Assembly: GCA_903847975.1 (NCBI GenBank)
Contig: CAINFC010000149.1
Span: forward strand, 1 to 64,000
Reading direction: 5' to 3'
Length of the DNA: 64,000 nt
DNA from: an uncultured Acidobacteriota bacterium
GTDB lineage: Bacteria > Acidobacteriota > UBA6911 > CAINFC01
The notes under the pieces are model-generated. The model ran no database searches. It worked only from the letters and a program-made list of their open reading frames with translations, and was not told where the DNA came from. A program made the position numbers and the translations under genes. This document shows, one piece after another, positions 53,664 through 62,532 of this stretch. Position 1 is the stretch's first letter; every line of letters starts with the position of its first letter.

Positions 53664-55100
53664 ATGCCTGATGAAGTAAACACAACCGCTCCGGGAACTC
53701 ACAAATCCGCAAAAGAGGGCAAGCCCGGCGGTGAAAAAGCGGAAAGAAAGAGTAAATCCACGAAAAGCAAGGATAAAGCCGCCGATCGGGGCGTACAGCT
53801 GGACGTGGAAAATGAAGCCAATGGCTATACCCCCAAAGAGGGTGCTGAGCCCTTGAACATTCGCGACCTCAAGGAGATGAATATCGGCACCCTGATGTCC
53901 GTCGCCAAATCCCTGGATGTGAACGGGGCCGCCGGCATGCGCAAGCAGGAGCTGATCTTCCAGATCCTGCGGGCCCAGACGGAACAGAGCGGCCTTATTT
54001 TCGCGGAGGGAGTGCTGGAATGCCTCCCGGACGGTTTCGGCTTCCTGCGAGCCCCCGATTATAACTATCTGCCGGGCCCCGATGATATCTACGTCTCCCC
54101 TTCCCAGATCCGCAAATTCGACCTTCATACCGGGGATACCGTGTCCGGACAGATCCGCCCCCCCAAGGAGGGGGAGCGCTATTTTGCCCTGATCAAGGTG
54201 GAGGCGGTCAATTTTGAACCTCCCGACATCGCCCGGGACAAAATCTTTTTCGACAACCTGACCCCTTTGTACCCCATGGACCGGCTGCGGATGGAATGCG
54301 CCTCGGACAACATATCCGCGCGGATCCTCGACCTGCTGACCCCCATCGGCAAAGGGCAGCGCGGGCTGATAGTCTCTCCCCCGCGCGCCGGTAAAACCAT
54401 GCTCCTGCAGACCATCGCCAACTCCATCACCCGGAACCATCCGGAGGTTTACCTGATTGTTCTGCTGATCGACGAGCGGCCGGAAGAAGTCACGGACATG
54501 CAGAGATCGGTAAACGGGGAAGTAATCAGCTCCACCTTCGATGAGCCGGCCAGCCGCCACGTGCAGGTTGCGGAAATGGTCATCGAAAAGGCCAAGCGTT
54601 TTGTGGAGCACAAGAAGGATGTGGTCATCCTGCTCGACAGCATCACCCGGCTGGCCCGGGCCTACAATACCATCGTCCCCCCCAGTGGTAAGGTGTTGTC
54701 CGGCGGCGTCGATTCCAATGCCCTGCAGAGGCCGAAGCGGTTCTTCGGATCGGCCCGCAACATCGAAGAAGGCGGCAGCCTGACCATCATGGCCACCGCC
54801 CTGATCGATACCGGAAGCCGCATGGATGACGTTATCTTCGAGGAATTCAAAGGGACGGGAAACATGGAAATTATCCTGGACCGGCGCCTGGTAGACCGGC
54901 GGATTTTCCCGGCCATCGACATCAACCGCTCCGGAACCCGCAAGGAGGAGCTGCTGATGAACCGCGACGAATTGAACCGCGTCTGGATTCTGCGCAAAGT
55001 TCTGACCCCCATGTCGGTGGTCGAAGGAATGGAGCTTCTCACCGAAAAGCTGGCCAAGACGCGCAGCAATCATGACTTCCTGCAGTCCATGGCTGGCTGA
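53664..55100 (+). CDS. rho: Transcription termination factor Rho
   Basis: A 478-residue hexameric RNA helicase. Residues 1-65 are a Lys/Gly/Thr-rich disordered extension before the usual start ([21 protein letters not shown]). The RNA-binding cold-shock-like domain has [20 protein letters not shown]. The ATPase has [12 protein letters not shown] (P-loop), [16 protein letters not shown] and [16 protein letters not shown]. coli Rho is 419 residues, so the extra length is the N-terminal extension, which is common in several phyla. GGGAGAGTATTT precedes the ATG. Confidence 0.95.
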   Translation: MPDEVNTTAPGTHKSAKEGKPGGEKAERKSKSTKSKDKAADRGVQLDVENEANGYTPKEGAEPLNIRDLKEMNIGTLMSVAKSLDVNGAAGMRKQELIFQILRAQTEQSGLIFAEGVLECLPDGFGFLRAPDYNYLPGPDDIYVSPSQIRKFDLHTGDTVSGQIRPPKEGERYFALIKVEAVNFEPPDIARDKIFFDNLTPLYPMDRLRMECASDNISARILDLLTPIGKGQRGLIVSPPRAGKTMLLQTIANSITRNHPEVYLIVLLIDERPEEVTDMQRSVNGEVISSTFDEPASRHVQVAEMVIEKAKRFVEHKKDVVILLDSITRLARAYNTIVPPSGKVLSGGVDSNALQRPKRFFGSARNIEEGGSLTIMATALIDTGSRMDDVIFEEFKGTGNMEIILDRRLVDRRIFPAIDINRSGTRKEELLMNRDELNRVWILRKVLTPMSVVEGMELLTEKLAKTRSNHDFLQSMAG

Positions 55101-55136
55101 TCGCCTCGCGCAGGCAGGGGAAAGGATAGGAAAGAT

Positions 55137-56108
55137 ATGAAGGATCGCCGGTTTGGAAGGCTGGGCTGGGAGGTTTCGGAAGTAGGGTACGGCATGTGGG
55201 GGATGAGCGGATGGACCGGCTCCAGCGAGCAGGAGGCCTTCGATGCCCTGCAGCGCTCCGTAGAACTGGGCTGTACCTTTTTCGATACCGCCTGGGCTTA
55301 TGGAGAAGGTCACAGCGAGAGCATGCTGGGCCGCCTGGTCCGGGCCAACCCGTCCCGGCGGCTGTTTACCGCCACCAAAATACCCCCCAGGAACCGCTGC
55401 TGGCCCAGCCGCCGGGAACACCATCTCGACGACTGCTACCCTCCGGAATACATGGAGGAATATGTCCATCGCAGCCTGCGGAATTCCGGCCTCAGCCGGT
55501 TTGACCTGGTCCAGTTTCACACCTGGGAGGACAGCTGGATGGAGGACGACCGCTGGGTGCGCAAGATGGATGACCTGCGATCGCAGGGGCTGCTGCAGGG
55601 CGTCGGGATCAGCATCAACCGCTGGGAGCCATGGAACGCCCTCCGCGCGGTCCGCAGCGGCCTGATCGATGCCGTCCAGGTCATTTACAACCTTTTTGAC
55701 CAGGCCCCCGAAGACGAGCTGTTCCCCGCCTGCCGGGAGCACGGAGTCGCTGTGATTGCCCGGGTCCCCTTTGACGAGGGCTCCCTGACCGGGACGCTCA
55801 CCAAGGAGACCACCTGGCCGCAGGGAGACTGGCGTAACACTTATTTCGTGAAGGATAATCTGGCGCAGAGCGTGGACCGGGCCGAGGCTCTCAAGACGCT
55901 TCTCCCCTCAGGCATGTCCCTGCCTGAACTGGCGATCCGGTTCATCCTCAGCCATCCGGATGTCTCCACGGTCATTCCCGGCATGAGGCAAGTCCGCCAT
56001 GTGGAGGAAAACGTGGAGTCCGGGAACCATGGGCCGCTGTCCGCCGAGATGATCCGCGCTCTCCGGGCCCACCGCTGGGACCGCACTCCGACCCGGTGGT
56101 CTCAGTAA
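55137..56108 (+). CDS. Aldo/keto reductase
   Basis: A 323-residue cytoplasmic AKR without signal peptide. Catalytic residues are in FFDTAWAYGEGHSE (Asp, Tyr), TATKIPP (Lys) and VQFHTWED (His). The C-terminus has VIPGMRQVRHVEENV, the cofactor-binding end of the AKR11/12-like groups. It reduces aldehydes or ketones or oxidises alcohols with NAD(P); substrate unknown. GGAAAGAT precedes the ATG, 36 bp after rho. Confidence 0.87.
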   Translation: MKDRRFGRLGWEVSEVGYGMWGMSGWTGSSEQEAFDALQRSVELGCTFFDTAWAYGEGHSESMLGRLVRANPSRRLFTATKIPPRNRCWPSRREHHLDDCYPPEYMEEYVHRSLRNSGLSRFDLVQFHTWEDSWMEDDRWVRKMDDLRSQGLLQGVGISINRWEPWNALRAVRSGLIDAVQVIYNLFDQAPEDELFPACREHGVAVIARVPFDEGSLTGTLTKETTWPQGDWRNTYFVKDNLAQSVDRAEALKTLLPSGMSLPELAIRFILSHPDVSTVIPGMRQVRHVEENVESGNHGPLSAEMIRALRAHRWDRTPTRWSQ

Positions 56109-56175
56109 TCCGGGGCCAAACTTCCCGGCTCCGGAATAGAGAGGGATGCCATCCATAATTATTTCGCAAGTTGCT

Positions 56176-56204
56176 TTGACATCGGCGGAATCATCGGGTA
56201 TTAA
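56176..56204 (+). promoter_or_regulatory. Strong sigma70 promoter of the SRP RNA gene
   Basis: TTGACA (56176-56181), a 17-bp spacer and TATTAA (56199-56204) are a near-consensus promoter. Transcription would start near 56211, about 75 nt before the SRP RNA helix. It lies in the 341-bp stretch 56109-56449 without protein genes. Confidence 0.75.
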
Positions 56205-56239
56205 TTTTGGGTTAGCTACGCTACGTTCGATAAAAGCAA

Positions 56240-56280
56240 AAGCGGCACGGAGACGCTCCGTGGGAGCGTCTTGGCCGCTT
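56240..56280 (+). other. Stem-loop in the leader of the SRP RNA transcript
   Basis: AAGCGGC (56240-56246) pairs with GCCGCTT (56274-56280), and inside it AGACGCTCC (56251-56259) pairs with GGAGCGTCT (56263-56271) around a GTG loop. It lies between the promoter and the SRP RNA, so it would be part of the primary transcript. It may be a processing signal or a terminator of the upstream gene, though it has no T-run. Confidence 0.6.
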
Positions 56281-56285
56281 AGTAT

Positions 56286-56390
56286 CCGGGCTTCGGGCCC
56301 TGTGCAATATAACCCTCGAACCATGTCAGGTCCGGAAGGAAGCAGCATTAAGAGGAACATTATATGTGCCGCAGGCAACCCGAAGCCCGG
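56286..56390 (+). ncRNA. ffs: Signal recognition particle RNA, small bacterial type (4.5S)
   Basis: A 12-bp closing helix CCGGGCTTCGGG / CCCGAAGCCCGG (56286-56297 with 56379-56390) encloses the conserved SRP core ATGTCAGGTCCGGAAGGAAG followed by CAGCA, including the GGAA tetraloop and the internal loops that bind Ffh. Length is about 105 nt. Position directly before dnaX-ybaB-recR is classic for ffs. The RNA acts with Ffh in co-translational membrane targeting. Confidence 0.92.
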
Positions 56391-56449
56391 GCCAGTTCCG
56401 GTTTCCACCCCCTGCATCCATTCTGCCTTTGCCGGGAGAAAAATTTTTT

Positions 56450-58078
56450 ATGTCTTACCAGGTTAGCGCGAGAAAGTACCGCCCGCAGAGTTTTGCCGAT
56501 CTGGCCGGGCAGACGGTGCCGGTCCGCGCACTGCAGAACGCCATTCAGAGAAACCGTATTTCCCATGCCTATCTATTCAGCGGCCCGCGGGGAGTCGGCA
56601 AGACGACCATGGCGCGAATCCTGGCCAAAGCCCTCAACTGCGCCCAGGGTCCGACGAGTGAACCCTGCGGCCAGTGCGACCCCTGTCTGGAGATTACCCG
56701 CGGCAACGACATGGATGTCATGGAAATTGATGCCGCCTCCAACCGCGGCATCGACGATATCCGCCGGCTGAGGGACATTGTCCAGTTTGTGCCGGTGCGC
56801 GACCGCTTCAAGATTTTCATCATCGACGAGGCTCATCAGCTTACCACGGAGGCATTCAATGCCCTGCTGAAAACCCTGGAAGAGCCCCCCGGCCATTTGA
56901 AGTTCGTACTGGCCACCACCGAAAAGCAGAAGCTTCCGGGCACCATACTCTCCCGTTGTCAGCAGTTCGACTTCCAGCTTATCCCGGTTACGGTGATCGC
57001 CTCACGCCTCCGCGATATCCTGGCCACTGAAAACCTGAGCTACAGCCCGCGCGCCGTGGAACAGATCGCTCTGGCGGCGGAAGGGAGCCTGCGGGACGCC
57101 TTGTCGCTCCTGGACCAGGTGATCAGCTACTGCGGCCCGGATGCCTCCGATGAAGAAGTGGAAGCCGTTCTGGGAGTAGTCGACTTTACCCTCCTGGAGC
57201 GCCTGACCCTGGCGATTGGCGGACAGAATCTTGCCGAGGTGCTGCGCGTCATCGAAGAGGTCTACGAGGCCGGATTCGATCTGCAGGTTTTCTGCCGCCG
57301 CATGCTGGAGCATGTCCGCACCCTGCTGGTCATCCGCGCCGCCGGGCCGGATTCCACGCTGGTGAACCGGACGGAATCCCAGGCTCCCCGGCAGGAAGCT
57401 CTGGCCAAAGCTTTTTCTGCCGAGGACCTGCTGCGGTTTCTAGATCTGCTGGTGCGCACCGAACAGGAGATGCGCTGGGCCTATTATCCTCGTTTTACCC
57501 TGGAGCTGGCCCTGCTCAAAATGGCTACCTTACCCCGGATGGAGCCCCTTTCGGCTATCCTGGCCGATTTGCGGCGCCTGCCGGACGGCCCTCCCGCCCC
57601 GGCCCCACTGCCGGCGGCCAGGCCGTCAGGTTTGGCGGAGGCTTCCCCGCGGGAAAAGCCCGCCCCGGCGAGTACGCCTCCGGCCGCCGCCGCTCCGGCA
57701 CCGCGCCGGAGCAGCCCGGAGGAATTCCAGCAAGCCCTCCGCGAGCGCCACAGCCAGATTGCTTCCTGGGTTAGTCTGGCGAATACGCAGGAATGGAGCG
57801 ATAAAGTCCTGACCTTACGGTTTTCCGGCGAGTACCGGATGGTCTTCGACAAGCTGAACGAATCCGCCAACCGGCGCATACTGGAGCAACTGGCGGTGGA
57901 GACCATGGGCGCCGAAGCCAAAGTACACCTGGAACTGGAATCCAGAACACCCGCCGGAGAAAACAGTGCCAGCCCGAAAAACATGGGAACCGATCCCCTG
58001 GCTTCCGTAAGGAAAGATCCCGTCCTGGGCCCCTTCCTGGAGCATTTCCCGGGAGAGGTGACCCTCAAGGAGAAATAG
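56450..58078 (+). CDS. dnaX: DNA polymerase III subunits gamma/tau
   Basis: A 542-residue clamp-loader ATPase. Start MSYQVSARKYRPQSFADLAGQ is typical. Walker A is SGPRGVGKTTMARILAKALNC, the zinc module is CAQGPTSEPCGQCDPC, and Walker B is IFIIDEAHQL, followed by a lid domain. A Pro/Ala-rich linker (about 385-440) leads to a C-terminal domain ending around DPVLGPFLEHFPGEVTLKEK. I saw no run of six or more A in the middle that would suggest programmed frameshifting to gamma. The longer open frame upstream runs into the SRP RNA and is not coding. Confidence 0.94.
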   Translation: MSYQVSARKYRPQSFADLAGQTVPVRALQNAIQRNRISHAYLFSGPRGVGKTTMARILAKALNCAQGPTSEPCGQCDPCLEITRGNDMDVMEIDAASNRGIDDIRRLRDIVQFVPVRDRFKIFIIDEAHQLTTEAFNALLKTLEEPPGHLKFVLATTEKQKLPGTILSRCQQFDFQLIPVTVIASRLRDILATENLSYSPRAVEQIALAAEGSLRDALSLLDQVISYCGPDASDEEVEAVLGVVDFTLLERLTLAIGGQNLAEVLRVIEEVYEAGFDLQVFCRRMLEHVRTLLVIRAAGPDSTLVNRTESQAPRQEALAKAFSAEDLLRFLDLLVRTEQEMRWAYYPRFTLELALLKMATLPRMEPLSAILADLRRLPDGPPAPAPLPAARPSGLAEASPREKPAPASTPPAAAAPAPRRSSPEEFQQALRERHSQIASWVSLANTQEWSDKVLTLRFSGEYRMVFDKLNESANRRILEQLAVETMGAEAKVHLELESRTPAGENSASPKNMGTDPLASVRKDPVLGPFLEHFPGEVTLKEK

Positions 58079-58084
58079 AACCGC

Positions 58085-58387
58085 ATGAAAAACTTTCAAC
58101 AGATGCTTCGCCAGGCGGAAGCCATGCAGGCCCAGCTGAAGCAGGAAATGGCGAATATCGTGGTCGAGGCCACCTCCGGCGGAGGGATGGTTTCCGTTCG
58201 GATGAACGGGTCCAAACAGATCGTCGGCTTGAAAATCGAGCCGGAGGTCATCAACCCCCGGGAAGCCGATATGCTTCAGGACCTGATCATGGCCGCCATC
58301 AACCAGGCGGGCCAAAAAATCGAGGAGCGGATGGGAGAGCAGGTCGGCAACCTGGCCCAGATGCTTAAAATTCCCGGCCTCGGCTGA
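58085..58387 (+). CDS. ybaB: YbaB/EbfC nucleoid-associated protein
   Basis: A 100-residue protein with the family pattern: MKNFQQMLRQAEAMQAQLKQE helix, VEATSGGGMVSVRMNG strand pair, and VINPREADMLQDLIMAAINQAGQKIEERM helix. Homodimer that binds DNA without strict sequence preference; almost always lies between dnaX and recR, as here (6 bp after dnaX, 8 bp before recR). Confidence 0.93.
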   Translation: MKNFQQMLRQAEAMQAQLKQEMANIVVEATSGGGMVSVRMNGSKQIVGLKIEPEVINPREADMLQDLIMAAINQAGQKIEERMGEQVGNLAQMLKIPGLG

Positions 58388-58395
58388 CCGTCTCC

Positions 58396-58995
58396 ATGCG
58401 CGAAGCCCGCCCCGCCATTCAAAACCTTCTGGAGGAGCTGAAGCTGCTGCCGGGTATCGGACCCAAATCGGCGCAGCGGATTGCCTATGGGATTCTCCGC
58501 AAGTCCCCGGAAGAGATCGAGCGCCTGGCCTCGGCCGTCTCCGCCCTGCGGGAACGGATCTTCAGCTGCCGGCGATGCAACAACCTCTCGGAACAGGACC
58601 CCTGCGCCATCTGCGAGGACTCCGAACGCAATTCCCACGTACTCTGCGTTGTGGAAAATCCTTTCAATATCCTGACAATTGAAAAGACCGGCGAATACCG
58701 GGGCCGGTATCACGTGCTTCATGGCAGCCTGGCGCCTCTTAGCGGGGTGGGCCCGGAGCAGCTCAAAATCGGCAATCTCCTGTCCAGACTTTCCCCCGAA
58801 GCGATCGAAGAGGTTATCGTGGCCACCAATCCCAATGTGGAGGGGGACGCTACGGCCCTTTTCCTGGCCCAGCAGATCAAACCCGCGGGAGTCAAGGTCA
58901 CCCGCATCGCCATGGGGCTTCCGGTGGGCAGCGACCTGGAATATGCCGATCAGGTGACGATCACCCGGGCCATTGCCGGTCGAAGAGAACTCTGA
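58396..58995 (+). CDS. recR: Recombination protein RecR
   Basis: A 199-residue protein. Helix-hairpin-helix LPGIGPKSAQRIAY, zinc motif CRRCNNLSEQDPCAIC, and a Toprim domain with LCVVENPFNILTIEKTGEYRGRYHVLHG and later ATNPNVEGDATALFLA, followed by GLPVGSDLEYADQVTITRAIAGR. It works with RecF/RecO to load RecA at gaps. Convergent with the next gene, 12 bp apart. Confidence 0.95.
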   Translation: MREARPAIQNLLEELKLLPGIGPKSAQRIAYGILRKSPEEIERLASAVSALRERIFSCRRCNNLSEQDPCAICEDSERNSHVLCVVENPFNILTIEKTGEYRGRYHVLHGSLAPLSGVGPEQLKIGNLLSRLSPEAIEEVIVATNPNVEGDATALFLAQQIKPAGVKVTRIAMGLPVGSDLEYADQVTITRAIAGRREL

Positions 58996-59007
58996 AACCG
59001 GGGGAAC

Positions 59008-59583
59008 TTATTCCCGGACCGGGATCGAACTGAAGCTGATGCGCCCCTGGGGTTGCCCGGAACCTAAAGGATCGAGATATACCACACCCCGGTCTGTCCC
59101 CTGAAAACAGATGACCGCAAAGGGAAATGCATCCTGGTTGGCATCCAGGTAAAGACGGATCTGGTCGTAAAAGGTTTTCCCGCCGTACGCCACCTTGTTC
59201 CCAAAGAACAAAGCGACGTTCTTGGACTTGACCTGGTCCGCCGCCACGATGAGCCTTCCCTTGTAGCTGGGATCCGCCAGCGTGTGGATATCCACCAGGA
59301 CATAACCATCCTTGCGCTCCAGGCGCAGAATTTCTCCGCGGTGCTCGTCGTACACGATGAACAGGCCCGCCCTTTGCCTGGTGCGCAACGGCTCCTGCAC
59401 TTGCGTCGAAGGGTTCTCCTCCTTCAGATAGCCCAGCACATCCGCCATCCGGTTCCCCTTCCGGGTCTGCCAGTATCCGGGCTCTTCCAGGTTCCCGGCC
59501 TTGGGGGATGCGGTTTGAGCCGCCAGGGAGGGAAGAAAGACGGACGTGGTGGCAAGCCAAAGAATGATTTTTCCTGTTTTCAT
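59008..59583 (-). CDS. Secreted protein of unknown function
   Basis: A 191-residue protein with a Sec signal (IILWLATTSVFLPSLAAQ). The mature part begins with a helical segment (YWQTRKGNRMADVLGYLKEE) and continues with beta strands (AGLFIVYDEHRGEILRLERKDGYVLVDIHTL; KTFYDQIRLYLDANQDAFPFAVICFQGTD). I know no family for it. It is transcribed from its own start (gap of 68 bp from the TPR gene), and the longer frame upstream is not supported. Confidence 0.55.
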   Translation of the reverse strand: MKTGKIILWLATTSVFLPSLAAQTASPKAGNLEEPGYWQTRKGNRMADVLGYLKEENPSTQVQEPLRTRQRAGLFIVYDEHRGEILRLERKDGYVLVDIHTLADPSYKGRLIVAADQVKSKNVALFFGNKVAYGGKTFYDQIRLYLDANQDAFPFAVICFQGTDRGVVYLDPLGSGQPQGRISFSSIPVRE

Positions 59584-59651
59584 GGATTCCGTGCCTCCTT
59601 AAAAACAAATTGTAAACGGAATACTCCGGACAATTCAAGGAAAAACAAACC

Positions 59652-62183
59652 TTAAGTACCCGCCGGCTTGACCTTCCCGGAGCGCAGCTCCTCCCGCATT
59701 TCCTGGATTCTTTTTTGAATGTTGCCGAGCAGGGCCGGCTCCCCTTTCCAGACCTTGATGAACTGTTCATAGGCGCCGATGGCTTCTTCGTAGTTTTTCA
59801 TTTCCTCAAGAGCCTTACCCATGTTGTAATAGGGCTGAGGCAGGCTGGGGTCCAGTTCCAAAGCCTTTTTATAGGAATCCACCGCGGAAGAAAACTGCTT
59901 GATGTTAAGGTAGATATTGCCGATATTGAAGTAAGGGGTAGCGTTCTTGGGATCGAGCTCCACCACCTTCTGGTAGGCGTCCAGAGCCTTCCGGAAGTTT
60001 TGCTGGCGATAATACATCAATCCCATAGCCATGTGCGTATCGACATACTTTGGGTCCAGAGCCAGGGCTTTCTGATATTGCTCTTCCGCATGCGGGAAAT
60101 CCTCCGCCTCCCGGTAGGTGGCCGCTAATCCCAGGATCAGCTCAACAACTTTCGGAAAATTCTGGAGGCCCTGGTGGTAGGTACGGACCGCGTCATCATA
60201 CCTTTTCGCTCTCAGGTTCGCCTCGCCGAGCCTGAGGGCGGGCAGTACGGACTCAGGAAATAGCTGCTGCGCATTGCGAAAATTTCCCAAGGCATCCCCG
60301 ATCCGGTTCGTCAGCATGTAAATGTCTCCCAGCTTGAGGTAGGCCAACAGCAAAGTGGGTTCCATCCGCACCGCCTTTTCGAGGCACTCGACCGACCGGC
60401 TTACCTGCCGAAGGTTCTGCGCCACAATACCCATATTCAGCCAGGCAATGGAAGATCCAGGATTGAGCTCGATAGCCTTTTGAAAATAGGCGAGAGCCTG
60501 GTCGTTCTGATCCAGCAGTACGTGAACCGAACCGAGGGCATTCAACACGCGCACCGAGGCCGGCTGCCGCTTGAGCCCCTGCTCGTAGGCGGCGCGGGCT
60601 TCGTTCAGTTTTTTCTGAAGCTCCAGGATATTCCCCTGGACCAGCCAGGGATCCGCAAGGTTCGGGGAAAGGGACCGGGATCGATCCAGGGATTTTTCCG
60701 CCTCTTCCAACTGGCCGGAACCGGCAAGGGCTCGGGCCAGCTCGCTCTGAGCCAAGGCACTGTCTGGATTCAGCCGGGCTGCTGTCCGGATAGGCAGGAC
60801 ATACTTTTCTCCCTGCCGGTCGGGAGCTTCCCGCTCCGCCAGGCGGACCGCCGCCTTCAGACAGGACGGATCGGATTGATTCACTGCCAGCAGCCACCCC
60901 TTTTCCGTTTTCCTCTCCCAGGAATAATAAACATTCAAGGCCAACAGGACGACCAGAACGGCCCGGCCGGCCCAGACTCCTGCCGGGGAGCCCTTTCCCC
61001 TTCCCGGGCTTCCGCTGAAAAGTCCCGCCAGAGCCAGCGCAACTCCCACGAGAGGAAGGTACGCGTAAGTAATGCTAAGAGCGTGGGGCGTCGGGGACAG
61101 CCAGTTCATCAACGGCAGAATCCCCAGAACAAGGAACCAGAGGAATAAAGCCTTGCCGGATCTTCTCGCGGCCATCCAGCCCGCAAAAACAGACAGGGCA
61201 ATCCAAAGCAACACGGTTCCGAGCAGGCCCGGATCGGCAGGCGACGCAATGGAGGAAAAATCGTAGAGATCCCCTCTCGGGCGAAAAGGAGAGACCATCT
61301 GCACCAGGTACATCCCGCCGAGCTTCCATCCGTTGGCCAGGGAAGCCCAGAATCCCTGCTCGATCAAAGGATTATTTACGGTTTCCACCCGGCCTGTCAG
61401 GGATGAGGGGCGAACGCCTATGGCCGCATATTTCCAAAGCGCGTATACCAGGAAGGTGGCGGCCCAGAGGGTATAATCGACCCAGCGCCGGACCAGGTTT
61501 TCTTTCATTTCGAACATCTGACCGGTTTTGGCCGGCGCGGAGGATGGGCCGGATGCATCGGCGGCAATCATGAGAAAGAAAAACACAAGCGCTTTTTCAT
61601 GGCTTAACAGAGCGGCCAGAAAACAGAGCGGGGCAGCCATACGGCCTAGGTTCAGGCTGACTCGCCCGTCCGTTCTGCCCCTCTGCAGGTGAAGGTACCA
61701 GGCCAACAGGCCCAAAAAAACAAAGAGCACTTCCTCCCGACCCGCAAGGGATGCGGCGGCGGAAACAGCAGCCGGGTGAACGGCAAAAATAAGCGCCGCA
61801 AGGGAGGCCAGTGCGGCGTGACCGCTCCAGGCACGAATCGTCAGATAGATCAGGAAGGCAACCGCCCAGTGCAGTATCCAGTTCACTACGCGAAACGGAA
61901 CCGGATTTTCCTTGTCCCCCAGAGCATTCCAACGCAAACTGCTCACGCTCAGGGGCCGGTATTGGTCCAACCCCACGGTTCCCAGGCGGCTGAAAAAGGG
62001 GGAAAGGGCCGACTGCCCGAGCCCTTTGGCCTGCACATAAGGATTGCGTAAAAGGTTTTTTTCCTGCTGAAAAAGCTCCGCATTAAAATTCAACCCGAAG
62101 GCAACCAGGGTAATCACCGCCAGCAAAAGGGCGGTCCGTTGGGCTGCTTGTCGCGTATCCGAAAAATGAAAACTCATCCACAT
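59652..62183 (-). CDS. Multi-pass membrane protein with C-terminal TPR array
   Basis: An 843-residue protein. About ten membrane helices fill residues 15-430, including an early helix (TALLLAVITLVAFGLNF), a periplasmic loop with LDQYRPLSVSSLRWN, and several helices with GxxxG-like patterns. The second half holds about ten TPR units (for instance ALAYFQKAIELNPGSSIAWLNMGIVAQN and VDTHMAMGLMYYRQQNFRKALDAYQKVVELDPKN). The layout resembles TMTC-type membrane/TPR glycosyltransferases; the early loop lacks the acidic pair that I would expect there, so enzymatic activity is doubtful. AAGGATATTGGC precedes the ATG. Confidence 0.75.
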   Translation of the reverse strand: MWMSFHFSDTRQAAQRTALLLAVITLVAFGLNFNAELFQQEKNLLRNPYVQAKGLGQSALSPFFSRLGTVGLDQYRPLSVSSLRWNALGDKENPVPFRVVNWILHWAVAFLIYLTIRAWSGHAALASLAALIFAVHPAAVSAAASLAGREEVLFVFLGLLAWYLHLQRGRTDGRVSLNLGRMAAPLCFLAALLSHEKALVFFFLMIAADASGPSSAPAKTGQMFEMKENLVRRWVDYTLWAATFLVYALWKYAAIGVRPSSLTGRVETVNNPLIEQGFWASLANGWKLGGMYLVQMVSPFRPRGDLYDFSSIASPADPGLLGTVLLWIALSVFAGWMAARRSGKALFLWFLVLGILPLMNWLSPTPHALSITYAYLPLVGVALALAGLFSGSPGRGKGSPAGVWAGRAVLVVLLALNVYYSWERKTEKGWLLAVNQSDPSCLKAAVRLAEREAPDRQGEKYVLPIRTAARLNPDSALAQSELARALAGSGQLEEAEKSLDRSRSLSPNLADPWLVQGNILELQKKLNEARAAYEQGLKRQPASVRVLNALGSVHVLLDQNDQALAYFQKAIELNPGSSIAWLNMGIVAQNLRQVSRSVECLEKAVRMEPTLLLAYLKLGDIYMLTNRIGDALGNFRNAQQLFPESVLPALRLGEANLRAKRYDDAVRTYHQGLQNFPKVVELILGLAATYREAEDFPHAEEQYQKALALDPKYVDTHMAMGLMYYRQQNFRKALDAYQKVVELDPKNATPYFNIGNIYLNIKQFSSAVDSYKKALELDPSLPQPYYNMGKALEEMKNYEEAIGAYEQFIKVWKGEPALLGNIQKRIQEMREELRSGKVKPAGT

Positions 62184-62330
62184 GCCAATATCCTTAGAAA
62201 AAGACCCTGCTAACCTGTTTTTTTCGTTATGCCACAGAAAAAATTCCCGTCCCCGGCTAACGGCGAAACCAGGAATTAGTTCCCGATCAGATTAAAAACT
62301 ATAGCTTTATCCCCTGGGAAAAGGAAAAAC

Positions 62331-62359
62331 TTTTCATAACAGCCCATCAGAGTTATACT
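62331..62359 (+). promoter_or_regulatory. Possible promoter and hairpin leader before the last gene
   Basis: TTTTCA (62331-62336), a 17-bp spacer and TATACT (62354-62359) lie about 175 bp before the start. A hairpin GGCAAGG (62374-62380) / CCTTGCC (62394-62400) sits just downstream, near the predicted transcript start. The 349-bp stretch 62184-62532 has no gene. Confidence 0.4.
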
Positions 62360-62532
62360 ATTCCGATGACAAAGGCAAGGTATTTTTTCCGTGCCTTGCC
62401 GGGTAAACGGAATGTGGCATTTACGGGACCGCCCGGGAATCGTCCGGCAGCCGCTGCATGGAAATCGGCTGGGGAAGAATGGAAGGGAACTCCGACCGGG
62501 ACCAGGCCCAATTCAAAACTTTAGGATCAATT

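Noticed and set aside
53273-53671. 132-codon open frame starting MKVQQVAGTPKGF
   Set aside because: Lies across the MITE-like element, whose stem-loops explain the open frame; no coding signature.
53535-55742. 735-codon open frame on the minus strand opposite rho
   Set aside because: Rho is unmistakable on the other strand; this frame has His/Gln/Gly-rich composition.
56450-58078. Programmed frameshift in dnaX
   Set aside because: No slippery A-run with stem-loop was found at the position where gamma would end.
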